A stretch of 9,307 nt of DNA, taken from NCBI GenBank assembly GCA_022360375.1, contig JAKSCW010000010.1, positions 1 through 9,307 of the forward strand. Reading direction: 5' to 3'. The notes under the pieces are model-generated. The model worked only from the letters and a program-made list of their open reading frames with translations. It was not told where the DNA came from and did no database searches. This DNA comes from Balneolales bacterium. GTDB lineage: Bacteria; Bacteroidota; Rhodothermia; Balneolales; Balneolaceae. Shown piece after piece: positions 1 to 6,838 of the stretch; within the stretch, counting starts at the first letter, position 1; each line of letters opens with the position of its first letter. Position numbers and translations under genes: made by a program.

Positions 1-114
1 ATATTCAAACGTTTCCTCTTCTTCCAGACCGATCAGGGTCATTTTTTCGGCAGTTTCTATAGGAGACAAAGGGAGATCTATATATTCTTTTAGCCAGTTG
101 TAAGAAATTTTCAT
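1..114 (-). CDS. pheT: Phenylalanine-tRNA ligase beta subunit, N-terminal fragment (cut by window edge)
   Basis: The 38 visible codons begin MKISYNWLKEYIDLPLS and continue to a run of glutamates. This is the characteristic opening of bacterial PheT, whose N-terminal B1 domain starts with a very similar 'MK.S..WL.EY' stretch. PheT is the large subunit of the (alpha-beta)2 cytoplasmic enzyme that charges tRNA-Phe; its later domains bind tRNA and hydrolyse mischarged Tyr-tRNA. The ATG lies 14 bases downstream of the pheS stop, so the two subunits are surely co-transcribed and probably translationally linked. The spacer (GGCACTGCCTCTTT on the coding strand) has no Shine-Dalgarno. The remaining roughly 750-800 residues expected for the family lie outside the window. 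The frame is open to base 1. Confidence 0.93.
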   Translation of the reverse strand, partial: MKISYNWLKEYIDLPLSPIETAEKMTLIGLEEEETFEY

Positions 115-128
115 AAAGAGGCAGTGCC

Positions 129-1136
129 TTAATTAAATTGTTCAAGGAAACGAATATCGTTTTCGTAGAAAGTTCGGATGTCGTCAATGCCATATTTCAG
201 GATACAGATGCGTTCCACACCCATTCCCCAGGCAAACCCGGTATACTTTTTAGAATCAATCCCTGATGCTTCAAATACATTGGGGTCTACCATTCCCGAG
301 CCTAATATTTCAAGCCATTTCCCGTTTTTTTCACTTCCCCACCAAATATCCAGCTCCAGGCTTGGTTCGGTGAAAGGGAAAAAACCGGGCCTAAGGCGGT
401 ATTTTACATCACTTCCATACATCAGTTTGATGAAGGTGATTAAAGTTTCTTTCAGGTCGGCCACACTTACGTTTGTGTCTACATATAAAGCTTCAACCTG
501 ATGAAACAGGAAATATGATTTCGGCGATACCGCTTCATTACGGTATACACGCCCGGGCATAATGGAGCGGATTGGAGGCGTAGCATTTTCCATTAACCGG
601 ATTTGAACCGGAGAAGTGTGTGTTCTTAACACCAAATCCATCACATCTTCATCATCACTCTTCCTGATGAAGAACGTATCCTGTTCATCCCTGGCAGGGT
701 GATTGGGAGGGAAGTTTAATGCTGTGAAATTGTGGAAGTCATCTTCTACTTCAGGGCCTTCAGCAATGGTGAATCCCAATCGGTAGAATATATTCTTCAT
801 ATCCTGTAATGTTTGGGTAAGAGGATGAAGAGAGCCAATTACCGGAGCAGGAGGGGGTAAAGTAATATCATCCGTAGCGCTTTTCTTTACATCTACGGTA
901 TTTTCAAGAACTTCCTTTGCTTCATCAAAGCGATGCTGAGCAAGTTGCTTGGTCTCGTTCATTAATTTGCCCACTTCCCCGCGCTCTTCTTTAGGAACGG
1001 AACCCAAAGTTTTAAACATCGATTGTACACGTCCTTTTTTGGAGAGAAATTCGAGACGAAAAGCTTCCAATTCTTCAGAAGTAGTTATGGTATAAGTCGC
1101 TATGGCTTGTTTAAGTGCGCGAATTTGATCAAGCAT
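129..1136 (-). CDS. pheS: Phenylalanine-tRNA ligase alpha subunit
   Basis: This is the catalytic alpha subunit of PheRS, which activates phenylalanine with ATP and transfers it to tRNA-Phe; it works in the cytoplasm with PheT, encoded just downstream. At 335 residues it has normal family length. Residues 1-85 form the charged, helical N-terminal coiled-coil arm. The class II core follows from about residue 100. Motif 2 is near 195-220 (GRVYRNEAVSPKSYFLFHQV), the Phe-pocket sequence ALEL-like 'PSLELDIWW' is at 258-266, and the motif 3 region GFAWGMGVERI is at 300-310 with its conserved Arg309. Motif 2 reads YRNEAVS rather than the 'D..DATH' form of proteobacterial enzymes, a variant I associate with Bacteroidota. 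The ATG at 1136 gives the expected 'L..I..L' opening. A terminator lies between rplT and this gene, so it probably has its own promoter in 1137-1183 or depends on read-through. I found no clear promoter there. Confidence 0.97.
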   Translation of the reverse strand: MLDQIRALKQAIATYTITTSEELEAFRLEFLSKKGRVQSMFKTLGSVPKEERGEVGKLMNETKQLAQHRFDEAKEVLENTVDVKKSATDDITLPPPAPVIGSLHPLTQTLQDMKNIFYRLGFTIAEGPEVEDDFHNFTALNFPPNHPARDEQDTFFIRKSDDEDVMDLVLRTHTSPVQIRLMENATPPIRSIMPGRVYRNEAVSPKSYFLFHQVEALYVDTNVSVADLKETLITFIKLMYGSDVKYRLRPGFFPFTEPSLELDIWWGSEKNGKWLEILGSGMVDPNVFEASGIDSKKYTGFAWGMGVERICILKYGIDDIRTFYENDIRFLEQFN

Positions 1137-1174
1137 AGAAAGTAGTTCGGGTTTCGATCAATAATTAAGTGCTG

Positions 1175-1220
1175 AAAATAAAAAAACCGGTAAACCTATT
1201 TATGAAAGATTTACCGGTTT
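1175..1220 (-). terminator. Intrinsic terminator after rplT
   Basis: On the minus strand an 11-bp perfect stem (AAACCGGTAAA at 1220-1210 pairing with TTTACCGGTTT at 1194-1184) encloses a 15-base loop. It is followed at once by a U-rich tract (TTTTATTTT, 1183-1175). The hairpin begins 19 bases after the rplT stop codon. On the plus strand no T-run follows the stem, so it works only in the thrS-to-rplT direction. It ends the thrS-infC-rpmI-rplT unit, or acts as a partial barrier ahead of pheST. Confidence 0.88.
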
Positions 1221-1238
1221 GGCTATAAGCAAGTTGTT

Positions 1239-1586
1239 TTACGCGTGCGCTTCCTTTACAATGGCAGCAAACGTTTCCGGATCGTGGACTGCGAGCTCAG
1301 CAAGAACCTTACGGTTAATCTCCATATTCTTTTTGCTCATTGCATCAATGAGTCGGGAATAAGTAGTTCCGTTAATTCTTGCAGCTGCATTAATTCGAAC
1401 AATCCATAATCTTCGGAAAACACGCTTGCGATTTTTACGGTCACGATATTGGAATTGAAGACCTTTTTCTACCGCGTTTTTCGCAATGGTGTATACATTT
1501 TTACGCTTGCCCCAGTAACCTCTCGCTTGATTTAAAATCTTTTTGCGACGGCGACGGGAAGCCACTAAATTTGATGAACGTGGCAT
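1239..1586 (-). CDS. rplT: 50S ribosomal protein L20
   Basis: L20 is a primary 23S rRNA-binding protein needed early in assembly of the large subunit. The 115-residue product matches the family's usual 115-120 residues. It starts MPRSSNLVASRRRRKKIL and has the family signature ARGYWGKRKNVYTIAK (about 21-36). The long basic N-terminal extension leads into a compact C-terminal domain from about residue 60 (RLWIVRINAAARINGTTYS...). The neighbours are rpmI, 24 bases upstream, and an intrinsic terminator 19 bases downstream. In E. coli and Bacillus, L20 represses its own operon by binding a leader RNA that mimics its rRNA site. I could not identify such a structure here. The 24-base spacer before the ATG is AT-rich and lacks a Shine-Dalgarno. 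Confidence 0.98.
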   Translation of the reverse strand: MPRSSNLVASRRRRKKILNQARGYWGKRKNVYTIAKNAVEKGLQFQYRDRKNRKRVFRRLWIVRINAAARINGTTYSRLIDAMSKKNMEINRKVLAELAVHDPETFAAIVKEAHA

Positions 1587-1610
1587 TTTGTGTAGATTAT
1601 AGGGTTAAAA

Positions 1611-1805
1611 TTATTTTGAGATCATTTCTTTGATACGTGGCGCATCGGCTTCCGAAACCAAAGTAGTTTGTCCCAACTTTCTTTTTGTTTTGCTGCTTTT
1701 CTTAGTAAGAATGTGTTTTTTGAATGCTTTTTTGCGCTTAATTTTACCGGTTCCGGTAAGTTTAAATCGCTTTTTAGCACCGCTGTTGCTTTTCATTTTT
1801 GGCAT
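1611..1805 (-). CDS. rpmI: 50S ribosomal protein L35
   Basis: L35 is a small, very basic protein of the large ribosomal subunit. The 64-residue product is of family length and begins with the standard MPKMKSNSGAKKRFK. It then has the conserved GTGKIKRKKAFKKHIL stretch (18-33) and ends in the usual acidic/helical tail VSEADAPRIKEMISK. It lies between infC (73 bases upstream) and rplT (24 bases downstream), the order found in most bacteria. The larger gap upstream of rpmI contains a possible internal promoter, so L35-L20 may be made from both a long transcript and a short one. The bases before the ATG (GTGGATTTCCC) contain only a weak GGAT as a possible ribosome binding site. Confidence 0.97.
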   Translation of the reverse strand: MPKMKSNSGAKKRFKLTGTGKIKRKKAFKKHILTKKSSKTKRKLGQTTLVSEADAPRIKEMISK

Positions 1806-1841
1806 GGGAAATCCACTTGCTTTGTGAAATTTTAAAGACCA

Positions 1842-1872
1842 GAAAGATAGGGAGAAATAATAGCCTTAGCAA
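1842..1872 (-). promoter_or_regulatory. Possible Bacteroidota-type promoter for rpmI-rplT
   Basis: On the minus strand TTG (1872-1870) is followed after 20 bases by TATCTTTC (1849-1842). The published Bacteroides consensus is a -33 TTTG and a -7 TAnnTTTG about 20 bases apart; this matches seven of the eight -7 positions and the spacing. The upstream element overlaps the last codons of infC, and the leader to the rpmI ATG would be about 30 bases. The match is short and could be chance in AT-rich DNA. Confidence 0.35.
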
Positions 1873-1878
1873 CGAATT

Positions 1879-2415
1879 TTATTTCATCGGTGCCAGAATC
1901 ATGATCATTCTGCGGCCTTCCATATTAGGTTTGGATTCAATTTTTGCGATGTCTTCTAAACTTTTAGCGAGCTTCAATAAAACGAGCTCTCCTTTTTCGG
2001 TGTACAGCATATCACGTCCCCGGAATTGTACTGAAGCTTTCACCTTGTCTCCTCCTTCAATGAATTCGCGGGCATGCCGGGTTTTAAACTCCAGATCATG
2101 ATCATCGGTATTTGGGCGGAAACGCAGCTCTTTTACAGTAACTGTGTGCTGTTTTTTCTTCGCTTCTTTCTCTTTTTTCTTCTTTTCATAGAGGTATTTC
2201 CCGTAGTCGATAATTTTGCAAACGGGAGGGCGGGCATCAGGCGCTATTTCCACTAAATCTAGGTTGAATTGTTCTGCAATTTGTAGCGCTCGTTCTGATG
2301 TAGTTATTTCATGGCTGTTATCCGGCTTTATTACCCGAACCTGTGGTGCATCAATTTCTTCATTTAATCGTGGCCGGTCTTCTTTAACCGGCGGACGAAA
2401 GTTTCTTCTTGCGAT
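1879..2415 (-). CDS. infC: Translation initiation factor IF-3, probable AUC start
   Basis: IF-3 binds the 30S subunit, keeps it apart from 50S and checks start-codon/initiator-tRNA pairing. With the start chosen here the product has 178 residues, normal for the family. The N-domain includes LNEEIDAPQVRVI (about 17-29) and the linker-proximal IAPDARPPVCKIIDYGKY (57-74). A lysine-rich linker (about 76-90) follows, then the C-domain with VKELRFRPNTDDHDL, 'F..GDKVK..VQFRGR' and the ending PNMEGRRMIMILAPMK. No ATG, GTG or TTG in frame would give a full N-domain: the only GTG, at 2253, would remove about 54 residues. The frame is open back to a TAA at 2433. Within it, ATC at 2415, preceded by GAGGA with a 5-base spacer, gives (M)ARRNFRPPVKEDRPRLNEE, a typical IF-3 opening. 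The alternative ATA at 2421 would overlap the GAGGA. The gene lies 19 bases after thrS and is probably translated from the same mRNA. Confidence 0.93.
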   Translation of the reverse strand: MARRNFRPPVKEDRPRLNEEIDAPQVRVIKPDNSHEITTSERALQIAEQFNLDLVEIAPDARPPVCKIIDYGKYLYEKKKKEKEAKKKQHTVTVKELRFRPNTDDHDLEFKTRHAREFIEGGDKVKASVQFRGRDMLYTEKGELVLLKLAKSLEDIAKIESKPNMEGRRMIMILAPMK

Positions 2416-2425
2416 AGTTATCCTC
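2413..2425 (-). promoter_or_regulatory. infC ribosome binding site with AUC initiation codon
   Basis: The coding strand reads GAGGA (2425-2421), TAACT, then ATC (2415-2413). A good Shine-Dalgarno is unusual here, since the other starts in this window lack one. Combined with a codon IF-3 discriminates against, it fits the known E. coli arrangement (AUU start), in which excess IF-3 blocks its own initiation. The choice of ATC over ATA is inferred from spacing and from homologous N-termini as I remember them. Confidence 0.65.
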
Positions 2426-2434
2426 GTAGTTTAG

Positions 2435-4378
2435 TTAATCTTCTGGTAGCGTTTTATTTACAATTTCGCTGTTTATATGGGAAAGAAACTCAGAAAATTC
2501 CAAAGTTCCAATATCTCCCTTGCGATGTTTTCTTACAGAAATCGTGCCAGAACCCATTTCTTTTGCTCCAATAATTAACATATATGGAATTTTGGCAGTT
2601 TCAGCGTCCCGGATTTTCGATCCTATTTGCTCACTGCGTTCATCTACAGTAACCCGGCACCCAATTTCTTCCAGTTTTGAAGCACATTTCCTGGCGTATT
2701 CATTTTGATCATCACTGATGGACAGAACACGAATTTGTTCCGGGGAAAGCCAGAGCGGGAAATTTCCGGCAAAATGTTCAATCAGGATGCTGGTGAATCT
2801 TTCCATAGAGCCGAATGGTGCACGGTGTATAATTACAGGGCGATGTTTTTCATTGTCTGAACCTATATAGGTCAGGTCAAAACGCTCTGGCATTACATAA
2901 TCGACCTGAACGGTACCAAGCTGCCATTTTCGGCCAATGGCATCGCGGATAATGAAATCGATTTTTGGACCATAAAAACTTGCTTCTCCCGGGGCAATGA
3001 AATACTCAAGTTCCATTTCATCGGCCACCTCCTGAATTTCTCGTTGAGCCCGATCCCAATATTCGGTGCTTCCACCATATTTTGAATCATTATCATCCCG
3101 GAATGAAAGCCGAATATCAACAGGCATTCCGAAGGTCTTAAATACAACTTGAGTCAGCTCAACAGTACTCTTTATTTCGTCTTTTAACTGATCATGCGTG
3201 CAATAAATATGAGCATCGTCTTGAGTAAAACCACGAACTCTGGATAGCCCACTCAATTCACCAGATTGTTCGTACCGATAAACAGAGCCAAATTCGGCTA
3301 ACCTAAGTGGAAGATCCCGGTAAGATCTCATCTGCGAGGAATAAATTCTGTGATGATGAGGGCAGTTCATCGGTTTCAGCATGTACTCCTCGTCGTCTAC
3401 CTGGATAGGATTATATTGTGAATCCTGGTAATAGGGATAGTGACCGGAAGTTCTGTATAATTCCAAATTCCCGATATGTGGAGTAATTACTTCTTCGTAG
3501 CCCCTCTTAAGTTGCTCGTCGCGTAAAAAAGCTTCAAGAGTTCTCCGGAGAGTTGTTCCTTTAGGTAGCCACATTGGGAGTCCGCTCCCAACCATTTTAT
3601 CGATCATATAAATGCCTAACTCCTTACCGAGTTTGCGATGATCACGACGCTTCGCTTCTTCAACCTGGTGAAGATATTCGTCAAGCATTTTTTGTTTGGG
3701 AAAAGAAACACCGTAAATCCGCGTCAATTGCTTCGAATTTACATCTCCACGCCAATAGGCACCTGCCAGGTTAGTAAGTTTTACGGCTTTAACAACTCCG
3801 GTATTTGGGATGTGTGGTCCACGGCATAAGTCAGTGAAGCTTCCCTGAGTGTAAAAAGTGATTCCCCCGTCTTCTAATCCTTCAATTAAATCAACTTTGT
3901 ACTCGTTCCCTGCTTCTTTGTAGAAGGAAAGGGCCTCAGTTTTGCTAATTTCTTTCCGCTCAAACGTATTTTTTTTCCGTGCAACTTCGAGGATTTTTTT
4001 TTCAATTGTTACGAGATCATCCTGAGTGATTTGCGTGTCACCAAAATCGATATCGTAATAGAATCCGGTTTCAATAGGGGGGCCTATTCCAAATTTAGCT
4101 TCAGGATATAATTCCTGAACGGCCTCGGCCAATAAGTGAGCAGAAGAATGCCAAAATGTATATTGACCGTCTTCAGAGTCCCACGTGTTTATGGCAATGG
4201 TGGCATTTTCCGTTATAGAGCGGTTTAAGTCCCATATTTCTCCATTAACGGTGATACTTAATGCAACACGGGCAAGCCCCGACGAAATTGATTCCGCAAT
4301 TTCTTGTCCAGTGATTCCGAATGGATATTCTCGTGAATTTCCATCAGGTAGGGTAATCTTAATCTGTTGGTTCGCCAT
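2435..4378 (-). CDS. thrS: Threonine-tRNA ligase
   Basis: This cytoplasmic class II synthetase charges tRNA-Thr and hydrolyses mischarged Ser-tRNA-Thr. All domains of the full-length bacterial enzyme are present in 647 residues. A TGS domain (about 1-65) comes first. The editing domain has H77/H81 (HSSAH) and C185/H189 (CRGPH). The catalytic core carries the zinc ligands C339 (MNCPHHH), H390 and H518. Motif 2 is near 361-384 (EFGSVYRYEQSGELSGLSRV), and motif 3 near 517-530 (IHRAPFGSMERF) with Arg527. The anticodon-binding domain starts near 547 (EQIRVLSI). A TAA directly precedes the ATG in frame, so the start cannot be further upstream. The gene leads the cluster, and infC follows after 19 bases. 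The mRNA has an A9 tract (4002-3994) and an A8 tract (3976-3969) encoding Lys-Lys pairs. In E. coli ThrRS represses its own translation through a leader operator; no equivalent could be read here. Confidence 0.98.
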   Translation of the reverse strand: MANQQIKITLPDGNSREYPFGITGQEIAESISSGLARVALSITVNGEIWDLNRSITENATIAINTWDSEDGQYTFWHSSAHLLAEAVQELYPEAKFGIGPPIETGFYYDIDFGDTQITQDDLVTIEKKILEVARKKNTFERKEISKTEALSFYKEAGNEYKVDLIEGLEDGGITFYTQGSFTDLCRGPHIPNTGVVKAVKLTNLAGAYWRGDVNSKQLTRIYGVSFPKQKMLDEYLHQVEEAKRRDHRKLGKELGIYMIDKMVGSGLPMWLPKGTTLRRTLEAFLRDEQLKRGYEEVITPHIGNLELYRTSGHYPYYQDSQYNPIQVDDEEYMLKPMNCPHHHRIYSSQMRSYRDLPLRLAEFGSVYRYEQSGELSGLSRVRGFTQDDAHIYCTHDQLKDEIKSTVELTQVVFKTFGMPVDIRLSFRDDNDSKYGGSTEYWDRAQREIQEVADEMELEYFIAPGEASFYGPKIDFIIRDAIGRKWQLGTVQVDYVMPERFDLTYIGSDNEKHRPVIIHRAPFGSMERFTSILIEHFAGNFPLWLSPEQIRVLSISDDQNEYARKCASKLEEIGCRVTVDERSEQIGSKIRDAETAKIPYMLIIGAKEMGSGTISVRKHRKGDIGTLEFSEFLSHINSEIVNKTLPED

Positions 4379-4543
4379 TTAAAAAATTGGAATTAGGCTT
4401 TCAAAAGGTTCAGAAGATAGGAAAAAACAAAAACAGGAACATTTAACAATGTGGATAATTCATGGATATTTTAGTGGTTAAAAATGAAAGGAAGCCGCAT
4501 ATTGATTCTTTTGAATATCTCCCATAAAACATTCTGATAATAA
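4379..4543. other. Divergent intergenic region between thrS and the histidine kinase gene
   Basis: This 165-bp AT-rich gap must hold promoters for both directions. On the minus strand CCTATCTTCTG lies about 40 bases before the thrS ATG and resembles a Bacteroidota -7 box with one extra base, but I see no TTG at the right distance. On the plus strand TATTTTAG (4467-4474) is a weak -7 candidate, also without a -33 partner. No T-box, riboswitch or strong hairpin was recognised, and no small ORF is convincing. Confidence 0.5.
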
Positions 4544-6643
4544 ATGGATCACCCCGGTTTTTTTGAGAGCGAGTGTATGTTGGTCTGTGACCAGGTTACA
4601 CTTCAGGTTTTAGACATTAATAGGGCAGGGGTAGATATGATCGGGCTTCAAAAGGAGGAGATCTTAAAAAAAACACTTCGGGATTTAGTGCAGGAAGTTG
4701 AGCCTGAATTGGCTGCAGAGTTTAAAAAACTAACGCACGCTTCTTCATTTGAAAGGATATGGAGGCTCAGAACAAAGAAATCCTCCACGATTTATGTCCA
4801 ATTCTCATCACATTTATTCACTCATTTGGGAAATCCGGCGAAAATAATTATTGCTCATGATGTCACAAAACTGGTTAAAGGCACGACAAATTCCGGAGCA
4901 ATAACTTCATCTCCATTGGGATTTCAAGGGTTTCCATTGGCTGAAATTGAGTGGAAAAAGAATGGAGAGATTCTTCGCTGGAGCGACAAAGCGGAAGAGA
5001 TGTTCGGATGGAACCAGGAGGAATTAATTAAGGATCATCATCTATTGGATAATTTTGTTTTTCATGAGGATGCTGAATTTGTTTTTGGTTCGTTAGAGGA
5101 GTTTTTCAAAACACAGACAAAAACGGGGTCACTCATAAATAGAAATGTCACTAAAGATGGTGACATTGTATACTCAGAATGGCATAATTCCATTTTATAC
5201 GATGAATCCGGAGAAGTAATCTCGATCTATTCGTTAGTAGCAGATGTCACAGATCGGGTTGAAGCATTGAATAGATCTGAGCGAAGTATGCGAAGCTACG
5301 AGGACTTGTTCAATTCGATTAGCGATGCAATTTATTTACTAGATGAAAATGGTGAAATAATTGTTGCGAACAAGGGAATAGAATTGGTTTATGGGTATTC
5401 ATTAGAAGAGGTAATTCACAAAAATCAATCTTTCTTAAGGGCGCCTGGTAAATTCAATTCAAATGAAGTTGAAGAAATCTTAAATGCGAAAACTTCTTCA
5501 TCGAAGAAGAAGGTTAAAGGGTGGTCTAAGAAAGCTAACGGTGAGGTTTTTCCTACAGAAATGCTAATCAATAAAGGCCAGTATTTTGGGGAGGAAGTTA
5601 CCATTATCGTAGAGCGAGATGTTTCTGATCAACTATTTGCGCAGGAGGAACTTACACGAAGAGATAAATTACTGGGTGAGCTTTTTAATGCATCTCCGCT
5701 GGCAATAGTGCTACTAAATCAGCATGATGAAGTTGAGTTGGTTAATCACGGGTTTGAAAAGATTTTTGGATACCGTTTGGATGAAATTAAAGGGTTGGAG
5801 TTAGATAGGATTATAGTACCGGAAGAAGATTTAGAAGAGGCAAAAAGGCTTACCAGATCTCCAAAAGTTTTAATCAGGGAGGTAAAAAGAAAAACTAAAA
5901 ACGGGCAGGAAATAAATGTAATTGTGTATTCGGTGCCTGTTTTTATTGACAACAAGATGGAAGCTCAATATGGTATTTATCTTGATATAACCAACCGGAA
6001 AAAGACGGAAGAATTCATTAAAAGCTCTTTAAGAGAAAAAGAAGTACTACTTGCAGAAATCCATCACAGGGTTAAAAATAACCTTGCTGTAATAACAGGA
6101 TTGTTGGAGTTGCAATCTTATACTACCGATGATATAAGTGCACGAACGGTGCTAAAGAATAGCCAAATGAGGGTACATTCCATTGCTCTTGTGCATGAAA
6201 AATTATACCAGAATGAGAATCTTTCTGATATTAATGTTCAATCGTACATTAAAGAATTGGTTCATACGATTTCAGATGCAGTAGATTCTAATACTAAGAA
6301 TATCTCCATTGACTTTGACCTGGACGATATCAATTTGATAATCACTCAGGCAATTCCATGTGGGTTATTAATCAATGAAATAGTAACGAATAGTTACAAA
6401 CATGCCTTCAATGGACAACAAATTGGTACCATTAAAATCAAGTTTAAGCAGAATGAATCTGATCTGGTTTTGTCAATTAAAGACAATGGGGTGGGGCTTG
6501 ATCAAATGAATTATTCTCGTCCCGGACCATCCCTGGGAATGAAGTTAATACGAACCCTTTCAAAACAACTGAATTCGGATACCAGGGTGATTACCGATGA
6601 AGGTACAGAATTTAGTTTCAGATTCAGGAGAGAACAGATTTAG
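4544..6643 (+). CDS. Soluble multi-PAS sensor histidine kinase (HisKA_2 type)
   Basis: The 699-residue product has no signal peptide or membrane segment, so it should sense a cytoplasmic cue. Four PAS-like modules can be traced by their 'N..G.E...GY..EE' and 'G...DIT.R' ends: about 8-110 (the most divergent), 129-240, 252-365 and 375-487. No LOV-type GxNCRFLQ motif is present, so the ligand is unknown. The transmitter follows: the H-box EIHHRVKNNLAVITGLL at 505-521, with His508 the likely phosphoacceptor by alignment with HRVKN in related kinases. The ATPase domain has its N-box NEIVTNSYKHAF at 611-622, G1 DNGVGLD at 647-653 and the G2-like GPSLGMKLI at 661-669. This pattern is the HisKA_2/HATPase group. 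Two tandem in-frame TAA codons precede the ATG, fixing the earliest possible start. No response regulator gene is adjacent in the window, so its partner is unknown. Confidence 0.9.
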   Translation: MDHPGFFESECMLVCDQVTLQVLDINRAGVDMIGLQKEEILKKTLRDLVQEVEPELAAEFKKLTHASSFERIWRLRTKKSSTIYVQFSSHLFTHLGNPAKIIIAHDVTKLVKGTTNSGAITSSPLGFQGFPLAEIEWKKNGEILRWSDKAEEMFGWNQEELIKDHHLLDNFVFHEDAEFVFGSLEEFFKTQTKTGSLINRNVTKDGDIVYSEWHNSILYDESGEVISIYSLVADVTDRVEALNRSERSMRSYEDLFNSISDAIYLLDENGEIIVANKGIELVYGYSLEEVIHKNQSFLRAPGKFNSNEVEEILNAKTSSSKKKVKGWSKKANGEVFPTEMLINKGQYFGEEVTIIVERDVSDQLFAQEELTRRDKLLGELFNASPLAIVLLNQHDEVELVNHGFEKIFGYRLDEIKGLELDRIIVPEEDLEEAKRLTRSPKVLIREVKRKTKNGQEINVIVYSVPVFIDNKMEAQYGIYLDITNRKKTEEFIKSSLREKEVLLAEIHHRVKNNLAVITGLLELQSYTTDDISARTVLKNSQMRVHSIALVHEKLYQNENLSDINVQSYIKELVHTISDAVDSNTKNISIDFDLDDINLIITQAIPCGLLINEIVTNSYKHAFNGQQIGTIKIKFKQNESDLVLSIKDNGVGLDQMNYSRPGPSLGMKLIRTLSKQLNSDTRVITDEGTEFSFRFRREQI

Positions 6644-6702
6644 TTTGCAAAAAAATTTCATTTTCTTTTCTCTATTTTTTCATTTATTCCGCTTAAAGTA
6701 AT

Positions 6703-6712
6703 CCAGTACTGG
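6703..6712. repeat. 10-bp perfect palindrome in the gap after the kinase gene
   Basis: CCAGTACTGG is self-complementary and lies 60 bases after the kinase stop, flanked by CTTAAAGTAAT and GTTAAAAG. It could be a small operator or the tip of a weak hairpin. It has no following T-run, so it is not a terminator. Chance occurrence cannot be excluded. Confidence 0.3.
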
Positions 6713-6755
6713 GTTAAAAGTGTATAACAAAGGTTTTTATCGAGAATTTTTTTTA

Positions 6756-6782
6756 TTTACTTAAAAAAATATTTTAAGTAAA
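6756..6782. promoter_or_regulatory. 11-bp perfect inverted repeat upstream of the oxidoreductase gene (operator candidate)
   Basis: TTTACTTAAAA (6756-6766) and TTTTAAGTAAA (6772-6782) are perfect inverted arms around AAATA. The repeat is centred about 70 bases before the oxidoreductase ATG. A TATAAT (6797-6802) lies just downstream of it, so a dimeric regulator bound here could overlap the promoter. The stem is nearly all A/T, and no T-run follows it in either direction apart from the T-rich 5' flank, so an operator is more likely than a terminator. The rest of the 195-base gap (6644-6838) is pyrimidine- and AT-rich, with no gene visible. Confidence 0.45.
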
Positions 6783-6838
6783 GAGGAATTTATTGTTATA
6801 ATGTAGCGTACTTTAAACCTCGGAACCAACGGCTTTAT

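Noticed and set aside
178..501. Plus-strand open frame opposite pheS
   Set aside because: It is the antisense shadow of the conserved PheS catalytic core, with no independent coding signal.
1221..1238. A pheM-like leader peptide before pheS
   Set aside because: No start codon and no Phe codon run fit between the rplT stop and the terminator hairpin.
1879..2253. Short IF-3 starting at the in-frame GTG
   Set aside because: It would delete most of the conserved N-domain; the upstream codons encode recognisable IF-3 sequence up to the ATC.
2893..3147. Alternative-frame minus-strand ORF inside thrS
   Set aside because: It overlaps the catalytic core of ThrRS in another frame and its sequence has no recognisable motif.
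5433..5450. LOV-like flavin motif in the third PAS domain (NQSFLRAP)
   Set aside because: The photoreactive cysteine of the GxNCRFLQ motif is absent, so light sensing by a flavin adduct is not supported.
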